Assembly: GCF_001667275.1 (NCBI RefSeq) | Contig: NZ_LZHV01000003.1 | Coordinates: 40,205 to 104,204, forward strand | Direction: 5' to 3' | DNA length: 64,000 nucleotides | From: Mycobacterium sp. ACS4054 | GTDB taxonomy: Bacteria > Actinomycetota > Actinomycetes > Mycobacteriales > Mycobacteriaceae | Program-made: the position numbers and the translations under genes | Notes under the pieces: generated by a model | The model's input: only the letters and a program-made list of their open reading frames with translations | What the model was told of the DNA's origin: nothing | Database searches by the model: none | Part shown: positions 22,326 through 32,226 of the stretch, piece after piece | How the letters are laid out: every line of letters begins with the position of its first letter | Position numbering within the stretch: the first letter of the stretch is position 1

Positions 22326-22353
22326 TACCGTGGGGGCGTGGGTTTACCGATGA
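22318..22353 (+). CDS. Possible 11-residue leader peptide overlapping the SOS box
   Basis: An ATG lying inside the SOS box opens a short reading frame (MFDTVGAWVYR) whose TGA overlaps the ATG of the DUF222 gene (ATGA). The peptide begins MFDT, a common start in DUF222 proteins as I remember them, so it is either a coupling leader peptide or a remnant of the ancestral N-terminus shifted out of frame. No Shine-Dalgarno sequence is visible. Confidence 0.3.
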   Translation: MFDTVGAWVYR

Positions 22354-23738
22354 GCGCCGAACAGGCACGGGAGCGGATCGACGCCGCCCTCGACGCGATC
22401 GACGCGGCCCACGATGTGCTGCGGGAGACCTCATCGGATGTGGTCGGCAACGACTTTCGGCTCGGGGTCGCCGAACGGCTCGAGACCCAGGAACGCGCCA
22501 ACCGTGGGCTGATGTACCGGTATTTCGCGGAAATCGCCGACCCACCCGACGGTAGCGGGTTCGTCCCGGCGGTACGCGACAAGCTGTGGGCGCGGCTGCG
22601 CATCACGCCCAACGAGATCACCCGCCGCTTCTGGCTCGCGGCCCGGATCCGGCCGCGGCGCTCGCTCACCGGTCCGCCCGTGCCCCCGGAGCTACCGGCG
22701 CTCGCGGCAGCGGTGGCGGCGGGTGCGCTCGGCGAGGACCACATCCGGGCGGTTTGCGCGTCCGTGGATGTTCTGCCCTCCCGCGTATCGCCCTTGGACG
22801 TGGCGGACGCCGAGCGCGCCCTGGTGCAGCATGCGACCAAACTCGACGCCGGGGTCGTCGCCAAGCTCGGCCGGCGGATCGCCGACCACCTCAATCCCGA
22901 CGGCCTCTTCAACGACGAAGACCGGGCCCGGCGCCGCCGATTGCACCTGGGCCCACAGGGTCCCGACGGCATGTCCCGACTGTCCGGCCTGCTCGACCCC
23001 GAGACCCGCGCCTACTTCGAAGCCGTCGAAGCGGCCGTGCGGCCCGGCCGCCACGAACCCGACGGCGGGGCCGACGACCCGGAGTCCCGCGATCGGCGCA
23101 CAGCGGCCCAACGCTGCCACGACGCGTTGAAATGGGGCCTCGAAACGGCCGTCTCCTCCGGCCGGCTCGGGACGCACCGAGGCCACCCCGTCACGGTCAT
23201 TGTCACGACCACGCTGGCCGAACTCGACCGCGCCGCGCACGCGGTCGCCGACTCGTCGGTCCCTATGCCGCCGCCCGCCCGCACGGGCGGCGATTCAAGG
23301 CTGCCCATGCCGGACCTGATCCGGATGGCGGCCAAGGGAATTCACTACCTGGCGGTGTTCGACGAGCACACCGGCCGGCCGCTGTATCTGGGCCGCCAGA
23401 AACGCCTCGCCACCGCCGACCAGAGGCTCATCTGCTACGCCCGCGACCGCGGTTGCACGCGACCCAACTGCCTCGAACCCGGCTACCACTGCGAGGTGCA
23501 CCATTGCCCGGATTGGGCGGGCGGCGGCCAAACCGACGCGGACAAACTGTTCTTCGCCTGCGGTTCCGACCACGCCGCGGCGAGCCGGGGCGAATGGAGG
23601 ACCGAGGTCGCCGACGACGGGCGGCTCGGCTGGACGGATGGCGACGGCTCGCCCGAGATCAACCACGCTCATCATCCGGACGAACTACTCCGCGGTGATC
23701 CCGATCCACCCGAAGGCCAGGGCGAAGAAGGCCCCTAG
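22350..23738 (+). CDS. DUF222 / HNH-nuclease-like protein (13E12 repeat family)
   Basis: 462 residues. A helical DUF222 domain covers about residues 1-300, and an HNH-type domain lies at the C-terminus with C and H pairs in RGCTRPNC and CEVHHCPDW. The segment normally read as TDxNEL is TDADKL, so the central Asn of the HNH motif is Asp and nuclease activity is doubtful. A GTG at 22338 is an alternative in-frame start. Preceded by an exact SOS box. Absent from the equivalent place in H37Rv as I recall it. Its stop shares the palindrome CTAG with the stop of the convergent SDR gene. Confidence 0.9.
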   Translation: MSAEQARERIDAALDAIDAAHDVLRETSSDVVGNDFRLGVAERLETQERANRGLMYRYFAEIADPPDGSGFVPAVRDKLWARLRITPNEITRRFWLAARIRPRRSLTGPPVPPELPALAAAVAAGALGEDHIRAVCASVDVLPSRVSPLDVADAERALVQHATKLDAGVVAKLGRRIADHLNPDGLFNDEDRARRRRLHLGPQGPDGMSRLSGLLDPETRAYFEAVEAAVRPGRHEPDGGADDPESRDRRTAAQRCHDALKWGLETAVSSGRLGTHRGHPVTVIVTTTLAELDRAAHAVADSSVPMPPPARTGGDSRLPMPDLIRMAAKGIHYLAVFDEHTGRPLYLGRQKRLATADQRLICYARDRGCTRPNCLEPGYHCEVHHCPDWAGGGQTDADKLFFACGSDHAAASRGEWRTEVADDGRLGWTDGDGSPEINHAHHPDELLRGDPDPPEGQGEEGP

Positions 23739-24607
23739 TCGAGCTGAAAGGGCCGGAAACTGCCGTCGAGCACCTGCAGGTGGCCGATCGTGCGCCCCGT
23801 GACCTTACCCGGATCGACCAGCGTCAATTCGACTGCGGCCCGGGCGAATTCGTCGGCCGCGGCGGTATCGTCGAAATCCCGGGCGTAGTAGGCCAGCCCC
23901 GGCGTGAGGATGGGTTTCGACGGCGACAGGGCATTCACCGCGATCCGGTGGTGGGCGAGATCGTACGCCGCGCACTGGGTCAGATGTTCCAGCGCCGCCT
24001 TGGATCCCCCATAGCCGGGCAGGACCCCGCCGCCGCGGTCCGGATACGGCCCGTCACCCGGCAGTCGCGACGCGACCGAGGTGACGTTGATGATCGACCC
24101 GTTGCCCGCTTCGATCATGTCGGGGCACACCAGTTGCATCAGTTCATAGGCGGCGAACACGGCAATGTCGAAATGCCGGCGGTAGGCGGCCAGCGGGATG
24201 CTGAGGAATCCGGGCCAGCCGGGCTTGCCGGCGCCGGCCGGCGGCGTGGCGGGCTTGGCACGCGGTTCGGCGCCCGGTGTCGGGGGGCGGCCGGGCGCGG
24301 TGAAGGCCGCGTTGTTCACCAGAATCGTGATGGGCCCCAGGGCATCTCGCGCCGTATCGACCAACCGCGCGACGTCGTCACGGTCGGTCAGGTCGGCGCG
24401 GACCGCGATCGCTTGTCCGCCGGCCGCCTCGATGTCGGCCACCGTCTCGCCGATGGTCCCCGGCAGCCGCTCGTCCCACACCTGCTCGGTGCGCCCGGCC
24501 ACCGCCACGGCGGCGCCCTCGGCCGCCAGGGCCAGCGCGGTGGCCCGCCCCAGCCCGCGGCTGGCGCCGGTGACGATCGCGGCGCGGCCCGCCAGGCGGC
24601 CGGTCAT
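23735..24607 (-). CDS. Short-chain dehydrogenase/reductase
   Basis: 290-residue classical SDR: cofactor loop TGASRGLGRA near the N-terminus, NNA motif in LVNNAAF, catalytic Ser in INVTSVAS and a variant catalytic motif GYGGSKAALEH in place of YxxxK (Tyr-Gly-Gly-Ser-Lys, so Y and K are kept). A Pro/Ala-rich insertion follows NNAAF. The start ATG overlaps the stop of the TetR gene upstream by four bases, so the pair is translationally coupled and this is the likely regulated partner. Substrate unknown. Confidence 0.88.
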   Translation of the reverse strand: MTGRLAGRAAIVTGASRGLGRATALALAAEGAAVAVAGRTEQVWDERLPGTIGETVADIEAAGGQAIAVRADLTDRDDVARLVDTARDALGPITILVNNAAFTAPGRPPTPGAEPRAKPATPPAGAGKPGWPGFLSIPLAAYRRHFDIAVFAAYELMQLVCPDMIEAGNGSIINVTSVASRLPGDGPYPDRGGGVLPGYGGSKAALEHLTQCAAYDLAHHRIAVNALSPSKPILTPGLAYYARDFDDTAAADEFARAAVELTLVDPGKVTGRTIGHLQVLDGSFRPFQLD

Positions 24608-25206
24608 CGCGTCACCCCGTGCACGACGATGGCGGTGGTCTGCTCCACCCACGCGTCGTCGAGGTCGTCCTCCGGCCGCAGCAGCATGCGCAGCATCGTG
24701 GCGCCCCCGATCAGCTCGATCAACCGGTCCGGATCCACGTCGGGATGCGCCTCGCCCCGGTCGACGGCGTCGCTGAGCCGCACCCGCACCGTCGCGAACA
24801 GGTCGGCGAACCGCGACATCACGCGGGCGTTCAGCGCCGGATCGGCCGTCATGTCGGCCACCAGGCCGGGCAGGGCCGCGCGAACGACCGGCGTGGTGAA
24901 GACGTCGCGGGTGGCCTCGATCATCATCCGGACGTCGGCGGCGAAATCCCCCGCCGGCGCCTCCAGCGCGGTCGGCGCCACCGGGAAGGCCGCCTCGTGC
25001 ACCAACTCCGCCTTGCTGGACCAGCGCCGGTAGAGCGCCGATTTGGTGGTTCCCGCGCGCTCGGCGACCGCCGCCAGACTCAGGTTCGAATAGCCCATTT
25101 GGACAAGCAGTTCCGCGGTGGCCGATAGGATCGCCGAGTCGATGCGCGGGTCCCGCGGCCGGCCGGCGCCGGGGGCCTTGTCAATGGCGGACGGGTCTGC
25201 TTTCAT
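24604..25206 (-). CDS. TetR-family regulator (Rv3167c-like)
   Basis: 200 residues with the N-terminal helix-turn-helix (SLAAVAERAGTTKSALYRRWSSKAELV, about residues 46-72) and a ligand-binding C-terminal domain. Divergent from the Rv3168-like gene and co-translated with the SDR. The ATG at 25206 was chosen because the further upstream frame is Arg-rich and lacks family similarity. In M. tuberculosis the orthologous position (Rv3167c) controls the adjacent Rv3168-Rv3171c block and lipid metabolism, as I recall; operator sites were not resolved here. Confidence 0.9.
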   Translation of the reverse strand: MKADPSAIDKAPGAGRPRDPRIDSAILSATAELLVQMGYSNLSLAAVAERAGTTKSALYRRWSSKAELVHEAAFPVAPTALEAPAGDFAADVRMMIEATRDVFTTPVVRAALPGLVADMTADPALNARVMSRFADLFATVRVRLSDAVDRGEAHPDVDPDRLIELIGGATMLRMLLRPEDDLDDAWVEQTTAIVVHGVTR

Positions 25207-25208
25207 AA

Positions 25209-26446
<1,238 letters not shown>

Positions 26447-26447
<1 letters not shown>

Positions 26448-27562
26448 TGCTCGGACCGCTCGACGAATTCCCGGTACATCAGATCCCGCAGCCCATCGCG
26501 TGGCCGGGTTCCTCGGACCGCAACTTCTACGACCGCTCCTACTTCAACGCGCACGACCGCACCGGAAATATCTTCGTCATCAGCGGCATCGGCTACTACC
26601 CCAACCTCGGCGTCAAGGACGCGTTCTTCCTCGTCCGGCGCGGGGACACGCAGACGGCGGTGCACCTGTCCGACGCCATCGACCAAGACCGGCTGAACCA
26701 GAACGTCAACGGCTACCGGATCGAGGTGGTCGAGCCGCTGCGCAAACTGCGGTTGGTCCTCGACGAAACCGAGGGCATCGCAGCCGATCTCACCTGGGAG
26801 GGCCTGTTCGACGTCGTGCAGGAACAGCCGCATCTGATGCGGTCCGGCAATCGGGTGACGCTGGACGCGCAGCGGTTCGCCCAGCTGGGCAGCTGGAGCG
26901 GCCGCATCGCCATCGACGGCGAGGAGATCGCCGTCGACCCGGCGACCTGGCTGGGCAGCCGCGACCGGTCCTGGGGCATCCGGCCGATCGGCGAACCCGA
27001 GCCGGCCGGCCGGCCCGCCGACCCCCCGTTCGAGGGCATGTGGTGGCTGTATGTGCCGATGGCGTTCGACGACTTCGCCATCGTGCTGATCATCCAGGAG
27101 GAGCCCAACGGGTTCCGCTCGCTCAACGACTGCACCCGGGTCTGGCGCGACGGCCGCGTCGAACAGCTCGGCTGGCCGCGGGTCAAGATCCACTACCGCT
27201 CGGGCACCCGCATCCCCACCGGCGCGACCATCGACGCGACGGCCCCCGACGGGACGCCGGTGCACTTCGACGTGGAGTCCAAGCTGCCGGTGCCCATCCA
27301 CGTCGGCGGCGGTTACGGCGGCGACTCGGACTGGCTGCACGGCATGTGGAAAGGCGAAAAGTTCATCGAGCGCCTGACCTACGACATGACCGATCCGGCG
27401 ATCGTCGCGCGCTCGGGCTTCGGCGTGATCGACCACGTCGGCCGCGCGCTGTGCCGCGACGGCGACCGCGATCCGGTGGAGGGCTGGGGCCTGTACGAGC
27501 ACGGCGCGCTGGGCCGCCACGATCCGTCCGGATTCGCCGACTGGCTGACGGTCGCCCCCTAG
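26447..27562 (+). CDS. Conserved hypothetical protein (Rv3169-like)
   Basis: 371 residues, no known catalytic motif recognised. It has a beta-rich pattern with two related halves, each with Trp/Tyr-rich segments (PGSSDRNFYDRSYFNAHD at the N-terminus, EGMWWLYVPMAFDDFAIVLI in the middle), resembling lipocalin-like or tyrosine-protein-kinase-unrelated beta-barrel proteins often linked to lipid or phosphotransferase genes. Overlaps the upstream kinase by one base, so the two are co-translated as in M. tuberculosis Rv3168-Rv3169. Confidence 0.85.
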
Positions 27563-27566
27563 GCAG

Positions 27567-27631
27567 CCCGCGAACGTCGAGGAGTACCGAGATTTTCGGG
27601 CCATCTCGCGCAACGAATCGACGTTCGCGGG
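27567..27631. repeat. Intergenic inverted repeat, 14-bp perfect arms
   Basis: CCCGCGAACGTCGA (27567-27580) is repeated in inverted orientation as TCGACGTTCGCGGG (27618-27631) with a 37-base spacer. It starts five bases after the stop of the Rv3169-like gene. There is no T-run, so it is not a standard intrinsic terminator. It may be a dispersed intergenic palindrome or a bulky transcription stop. Confidence 0.75.
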
Positions 27632-27674
27632 TGTAGGCATTCGCCACACGAAATCCCAGAAGTGCGGTTGACTG

Positions 27675-29027
27675 GTGCGCGTGCCAAACCCCCCCTGGAT
27701 TGTCGACGTTGTCGTGGTCGGCGCCGGCTTCGCGGGGCTTGCCGCGGCGCGGGAGCTGGCCCGCCAGGGCCACGACGTGGTGGTGTTCGAGGGCCGCGAC
27801 CGCGTGGGCGGCCGGTCGTTCACCGGGAGCGTGGCGGGGTTGCCTGCCGATCTGGGGGGCACCTTCGTCGGCCCGACCCAGGACGCCGTCCTGGCGCTGG
27901 CGGCCGAGCTGAACATCCCGACCATCCCGACCCATCACGACGGCAAGAACGTGATCCACTGGCGCGGCTGGACGCATTCCTATCGCGGCACCATCCCCAA
28001 GCTTTCGCTGACGGGCCTGCTCGACATCGGCCGTCTGCGTTGGCAATTCGACCGGATCGCCCGCGGCGTCCCGTTGGAGGCCCCATGGGGCGCGCGCCGG
28101 GCCCGCGAGCTCGACGACGTCTCGCTCGGCGACTGGCTGCGCTCGGTGCGGGCCACCGCCTCGTCGCGCGACCTGCTGGCGATCGTGTCCCGGGTGACCT
28201 GGGGGTGCGAACCCGACGACGTGTCGATGCTGCACGCGGCCCGCTACACGCACGCCGCGGGCGGCCTGGACCGGCTGCTCGACGTCGAGAACGGCGCCCA
28301 GCAGGACCGTTTTCCGGGCGGAACCCAGCAGATCGCCGAGGCCTCGGCCGCCGAGCTCGGCACCCGGGTGGTGCTGGGCGCGCCGGTCCGCCGCATCGAC
28401 CGGCACGGCGCCGGGGTGACCGTCAGCACCGACGTCGGCCAGGCCGAGGCCGGCTTCGTCGTCGTCGCCGTGCCGCCCGCCCACCGGGCGTCGATCGAGT
28501 TCTCTCCCCCGCTGCCGGCCGAGTACCACCAGCTCACCCAGCATTGGCCGCAGGGCCGGCTCAGCAAGGCCTACGCGGCGTATTCCACGCCGTTCTGGCG
28601 CTCCAACGGGTTCTCGGGCCAGGCCCTGTCCGACACGGGGCCGGTCTTCATCACGTTCGACGTCAGTCCGCACGCCGACGGCCCGGGCATCCTGATGGGC
28701 TTCGTCGATGCGCGCGCCTTCGACTCGCTCTCCCCCGAACAGCGCCGCGAGGAAACGTTGCGCTGCTTTGCGACGCTGTTCGGCGACGACGCTCTGAAGC
28801 CGCTCGACTATGTCGATCATCGTTGGGGCGCAGAGCAATTCGCGCCCGGCGGTCCCACGGCGGCGGTGCCGCCGGGATCGTGGACGCGTTTCGGGCGGTG
28901 GCTGCGCGAGCCGGTCGGACCCATCCACTGGGCAGGCACGGAGACCGCGGACGAATGGACCGGGTTTCTCGACGGCGCCGTGCGGTCGGGTCAGCGCGCG
29001 GCGGCCGAAATCACCGCCCTGCTATGA
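27675..29027 (+). CDS. aofH: Flavin-containing monoamine oxidase (AofH-like)
   Basis: 450 residues, matching M. tuberculosis AofH (Rv3170) in position and size. The FAD-binding beta-alpha-beta motif [16 protein letters not shown] lies at residues 14-29, then [11 protein letters not shown] and a C-terminal FAD motif [19 protein letters not shown]. Amine oxidases oxidatively deaminate amines using FAD and oxygen. GTG start at 27675; another GTG lies two codons downstream. Converges with the haloperoxidase gene, the stops overlapping by six bases. Confidence 0.88.
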   Translation: MRVPNPPWIVDVVVVGAGFAGLAAARELARQGHDVVVFEGRDRVGGRSFTGSVAGLPADLGGTFVGPTQDAVLALAAELNIPTIPTHHDGKNVIHWRGWTHSYRGTIPKLSLTGLLDIGRLRWQFDRIARGVPLEAPWGARRARELDDVSLGDWLRSVRATASSRDLLAIVSRVTWGCEPDDVSMLHAARYTHAAGGLDRLLDVENGAQQDRFPGGTQQIAEASAAELGTRVVLGAPVRRIDRHGAGVTVSTDVGQAEAGFVVVAVPPAHRASIEFSPPLPAEYHQLTQHWPQGRLSKAYAAYSTPFWRSNGFSGQALSDTGPVFITFDVSPHADGPGILMGFVDARAFDSLSPEQRREETLRCFATLFGDDALKPLDYVDHRWGAEQFAPGGPTAAVPPGSWTRFGRWLREPVGPIHWAGTETADEWTGFLDGAVRSGQRAAAEITALL

Positions 29028-29978
29028 GCTGATCCGCACGTCCTGGGTCACCGATTCGGCGAGGGCGCGCAGGTGGCGGTTCACCTCGCGCGGGTGTTCC
29101 AGCATCGAGCAGTGCCCGCCGGGCAGTTCGACCAGGCCGACGACGTTGGGCGCGGTGCTCGCGATCCTGCGGGCCTGGCTGATGGGGGTGAGCCGGTCGC
29201 GTTCGCTGCCGATGACCAGGGTCGGCACGGTCAGACCGTCGAGCTCGAGGTAGCGCGACCCCAGCGCGGCGACCAGCATCCTGGCGCAGCCGGCGCGCCC
29301 GGCGGGCGAGGTCTCTTCGAAGAACCGGTGCACGATTCTGGCGACGCTCGGGTCGGCATCCCTGCCCACCGCCAGCAACCCGACCAGGTGACGACTGGGG
29401 ATGCGGGCGGCGGTGGGGATCGGGAACCCGCCGAACGCGTTGATCAGCGCGCGGGCCGCGACCACCCGGGCTGGCGAGAGCCCGTACGGCACGGACAGCA
29501 GCTGCACCTTGCGGACCAGATCGCCGGTCGTGGTGTTGATCAGCGCGACGGCGTCCGCGCGCCGGCGCACCATGTGCCGGTACCGCGCCGACCACGCGGC
29601 GATGGTGATGCCGCCCATCGAATGGCCGGCCAGCACGGCGCGCTCGTGCGGCGCCAGCGTCGCATCCATGACCGAATTGAGATCGGACGCAAGGTGTTTC
29701 AGGCTGTACCCGTTGCGCCGGGGCATGCCGCTGCGGCCGTGGCCGCGGTGGTCGAAGGCGATCACGCGGTAGTCGTTGGCCAGGTCCGCGATCTGGTATG
29801 CCCAGGCCCGGATGGCGCAGGTGATGCCGTGCGTCAGGACGATCGGATAGCCGTCGGGCGGCCCGAACACCTCCGCGTGCAGGCGGGTGCCGTCGGTGGC
29901 CCGCACGGCCACCGTCTGGCTGGGCGGCAACTCGTGGGGGTAGGGGTCGACTACGCGAGCCGATCGTCGAGCACTCAT
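29022..29978 (-). CDS. hpx: Alpha/beta hydrolase, non-heme haloperoxidase-like (Hpx-like)
   Basis: 318-residue alpha/beta hydrolase. Oxyanion region [10 protein letters not shown], nucleophile elbow AGHSMGG, acid region [13 protein letters not shown] and catalytic His in GGHCSMLE are all present. The ATG at 29978 follows GGGGGAG and gives an N-terminus free of the Arg/Cys-rich upstream frame. Corresponds in position to M. tuberculosis Rv3171c (hpx). True haloperoxidase activity is an annotation tradition; an esterase or epoxide-type hydrolase is equally possible. Confidence 0.85.
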   Translation of the reverse strand: MSARRSARVVDPYPHELPPSQTVAVRATDGTRLHAEVFGPPDGYPIVLTHGITCAIRAWAYQIADLANDYRVIAFDHRGHGRSGMPRRNGYSLKHLASDLNSVMDATLAPHERAVLAGHSMGGITIAAWSARYRHMVRRRADAVALINTTTGDLVRKVQLLSVPYGLSPARVVAARALINAFGGFPIPTAARIPSRHLVGLLAVGRDADPSVARIVHRFFEETSPAGRAGCARMLVAALGSRYLELDGLTVPTLVIGSERDRLTPISQARRIASTAPNVVGLVELPGGHCSMLEHPREVNRHLRALAESVTQDVRISS

Positions 29979-30097
29979 CGCCGCTCCCCCCTCGAACGTG
30001 GCCCCGTCGCCGCAGTTAAGGTCTGTCGCAACTTTATCCCTAAGGTCCGTTCGGATTCGGTAATTCCGGCAAACGTTCTCATGAGACGCTAACACCC

Positions 30098-31459
30098 GTG
30101 TACCCGATGTCCCGTCGGGAATTCATCACCGCAGCCATGGTCGGCGGCGGGCTGATGGCCGCCTGCGCGCCCCAGCGTCCGCCGGCGGCGCACCCGCCGC
30201 CGCCGGACACCCGCTCGGTGCTGGTCGTCGGCGCCGGGATGGCCGGGCTGTCCGCCGCCCGCAGCCTCACCGACGCGGGCTGGCCGGTGCGGGTCATCGA
30301 GGCCCGCGATCGCGTGGGCGGGCGCGTCCACACCGACCGCGACTGGGGCGTCCCGCTGGAGATGGGCGCGTCGTGGATCCACGGCACGTCCGACAACCCC
30401 CTGATGGAACTGGCGCGGCAAGCGCAAGCCGACTTGGTCACGACCGACTACTACGGCTGGGCCAAGCTCGTGGTCGATCCCAAACTCTCACCGCTGGACT
30501 ACGATCCGACGCCGTGGCGCGCGTTCGTCGAGCGGGCGCGCTACCAGGTCGATGGCGGCAGCCTGGGCGCCGCCGTCAACGCCGCCGCCGCCGACGAAGG
30601 CCTGTCCGCCGCCGAGCGCGCCCAGTTGGCCTTTTACCTCACGACCGAGGTCGAGGACGAATTCGCCGCCGACGCGGATCAATTGTCCGCCATCACGTTT
30701 GACGAGGGTGACTACAGCGGCGGGGACCAGGATGCCGTCACCAACGGCTATGACGCCCTGCCGAGGCTTCTCACCAACGGCCTGCAGATCGAACTGAACA
30801 CGCCGGTGACCGCGATCGCGCAACATGACGACGCCGTCGTCGTCCGGACTAAAGATCGGTCGTTTCAAGGGCCCGCCGCGATCGTCACGGTGCCCCTGGG
30901 CGTGCTGAAAGCCGGTGCCATCGCCTTCGATCCGCCGCTCCCCGAGCGCCACAACCGGGCGATCGCCGCCCTGGGCTTCGGGGTGTTGTCCAAAAGCTTC
31001 TTCCGCTTCAACCGGCGCGGCTGGGCGGCGGACAACGCCTTCTATCTGTATCTCGGCGCCGGCGGCGGCGACTGGGCGCAGTGGTTCACCATGCCGGCGG
31101 CGGCGGGCCCAATCGTGTTGGCGTTCAACGCCGGTGACCGCGGTCGCGCCGTGGAGTCCTCAACGGCCCGGGACCTGACCGCCACCGCGCTGCCGATCGC
31201 GCGCCGGCTGTTCGGGGACGTCTCCGTGGTCGACGTGAAGACATCGAACTGGAGCGCCGACCCGCATGCGCGCGGCGCCTACTCTTTTCACGCCCCCGGC
31301 TCCGGTCTGGACGACCGGCGACGGCTGACCGAACCCGTCGGCGACCGGTTGTATCTGGCCGGCGAGGCGGTCGGCGTCAACAACCCGGCCACGGTGCACG
31401 GCGCCTTCGCCAGTGGCCGGTACGCCGCCGAACAGTTGATGCGCCGGCTGGGTCGTTAG
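30098..31459 (+). CDS. Exported flavin amine/polyamine oxidase (Tat lipoprotein)
   Basis: 453 residues. The N-terminus has a twin-arginine motif SRREFIT, a hydrophobic stretch and a lipobox ending in AAC, so it is probably exported folded through Tat and lipid-anchored. FAD-binding motif LVVGAGMAGLSAARSL, then EARDRVGGRVHTD and MGASWIHG, and the C-terminal motif LYLAGEAVGVNNPATVHGA of the polyamine/lysine-specific oxidase group. GTG 30098 or ATG 30107 could be the start. It converges with the STAS gene by a four-base overlap. Confidence 0.88.
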   Translation: MYPMSRREFITAAMVGGGLMAACAPQRPPAAHPPPPDTRSVLVVGAGMAGLSAARSLTDAGWPVRVIEARDRVGGRVHTDRDWGVPLEMGASWIHGTSDNPLMELARQAQADLVTTDYYGWAKLVVDPKLSPLDYDPTPWRAFVERARYQVDGGSLGAAVNAAAADEGLSAAERAQLAFYLTTEVEDEFAADADQLSAITFDEGDYSGGDQDAVTNGYDALPRLLTNGLQIELNTPVTAIAQHDDAVVVRTKDRSFQGPAAIVTVPLGVLKAGAIAFDPPLPERHNRAIAALGFGVLSKSFFRFNRRGWAADNAFYLYLGAGGGDWAQWFTMPAAAGPIVLAFNAGDRGRAVESSTARDLTATALPIARRLFGDVSVVDVKTSNWSADPHARGAYSFHAPGSGLDDRRRLTEPVGDRLYLAGEAVGVNNPATVHGAFASGRYAAEQLMRRLGR

Positions 31460-31968
31460 GACGCGAGCCCCTGAAGTCGCGTGGACGCGTCGCGCTGCGG
31501 TTCGTGCTGGCGGGCGGGACCCGAAACCAACCGGCGACGCGCCGTGGTGGCGCCTTCGATGTGGTCGAGGGCCACCTCGACGGATTCGGCGATGGGCAGG
31601 CCGTGATCGGGCAGCACCCGCGTCAGCCGGCGCAGCGCCGAGCCGCCGACCACCCAGCACCGCAGGTGGGCTTCCCGGTGCTCCTCGTTGAGGACCAGCA
31701 GCGCCCGAAGGCCCGAACCGGCAAGGAAATCCAGGCCGGTCAGGTCGAGGATCAGCGGCGCCCTGAGCCGCGCAAAGCGGCGGATGGCCTCGGTGACCAG
31801 GCCGGTATTGGACGCGTCCACCTCACCGACGATGCGCAAAATGGTGGCTGTGCTGCGGGCATGGACATGGATTTGCGCTGCGGCGCAATCGATTTCGTAG
31901 CGGCTGCGGGGTTGCCCCAACAGCTCCGGGGTATGTCGTGCAGGGGATAGATCGGATAGTGCAGTCAT
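31456..31968 (-). CDS. STAS-domain anti-anti-sigma-like protein, phosphosite Ser absent
   Basis: 170 residues. A STAS domain spans about 22-130 with the family segment PLILDLTGLDFLAGSGLRALL. In SpoIIAA-type antagonists the phosphorylated Ser lies two residues before the conserved Gly; here that position is Gly84 and Ser is one place later (S85). It may thus not be switched off by an anti-sigma kinase in the usual way. A charged ~40-residue tail follows the domain. Closely similar to the STAS protein at 44948-45355, which keeps the Ser. No SigF promoter seen upstream. Confidence 0.85.
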   Translation of the reverse strand: MTALSDLSPARHTPELLGQPRSRYEIDCAAAQIHVHARSTATILRIVGEVDASNTGLVTEAIRRFARLRAPLILDLTGLDFLAGSGLRALLVLNEEHREAHLRCWVVGGSALRRLTRVLPDHGLPIAESVEVALDHIEGATTARRRLVSGPARQHEPQRDASTRLQGLAS

Positions 31969-32226
31969 GGGATGTGCGCCCTTCAGGCTTGAGAGTGCAG
32001 GGCGAGCGACGTCGGTGTCCGAATTGGCGCCCGTTGATAACGGCAGCTGGGGACTCAACCTGCCTAGAGCCTACCGGCTGCGGCCGACGCCCGTGCGCCA
32101 AAACGGTGTGGCACCGCCCACCGGTGGCCGGAAATACGGCTTCAACCAGGCGGTTTCACTATTATTCCGCGTGCGAAAAATAAGTTTGGCGTGTCGTATG
32201 AGCTGCGCCTGAGGGACGTCTCGTTG
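31969..32226. other. Non-coding gap between two reverse-strand genes
   Basis: 258 bases without a convincing reading frame. The part at 32140-32190 is distinctly AT-richer than the surroundings. It should hold the promoter of the STAS gene and the end of the AraC-family transcript. I found no hairpin with a T-run and no SigF motif. Confidence 0.5.
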
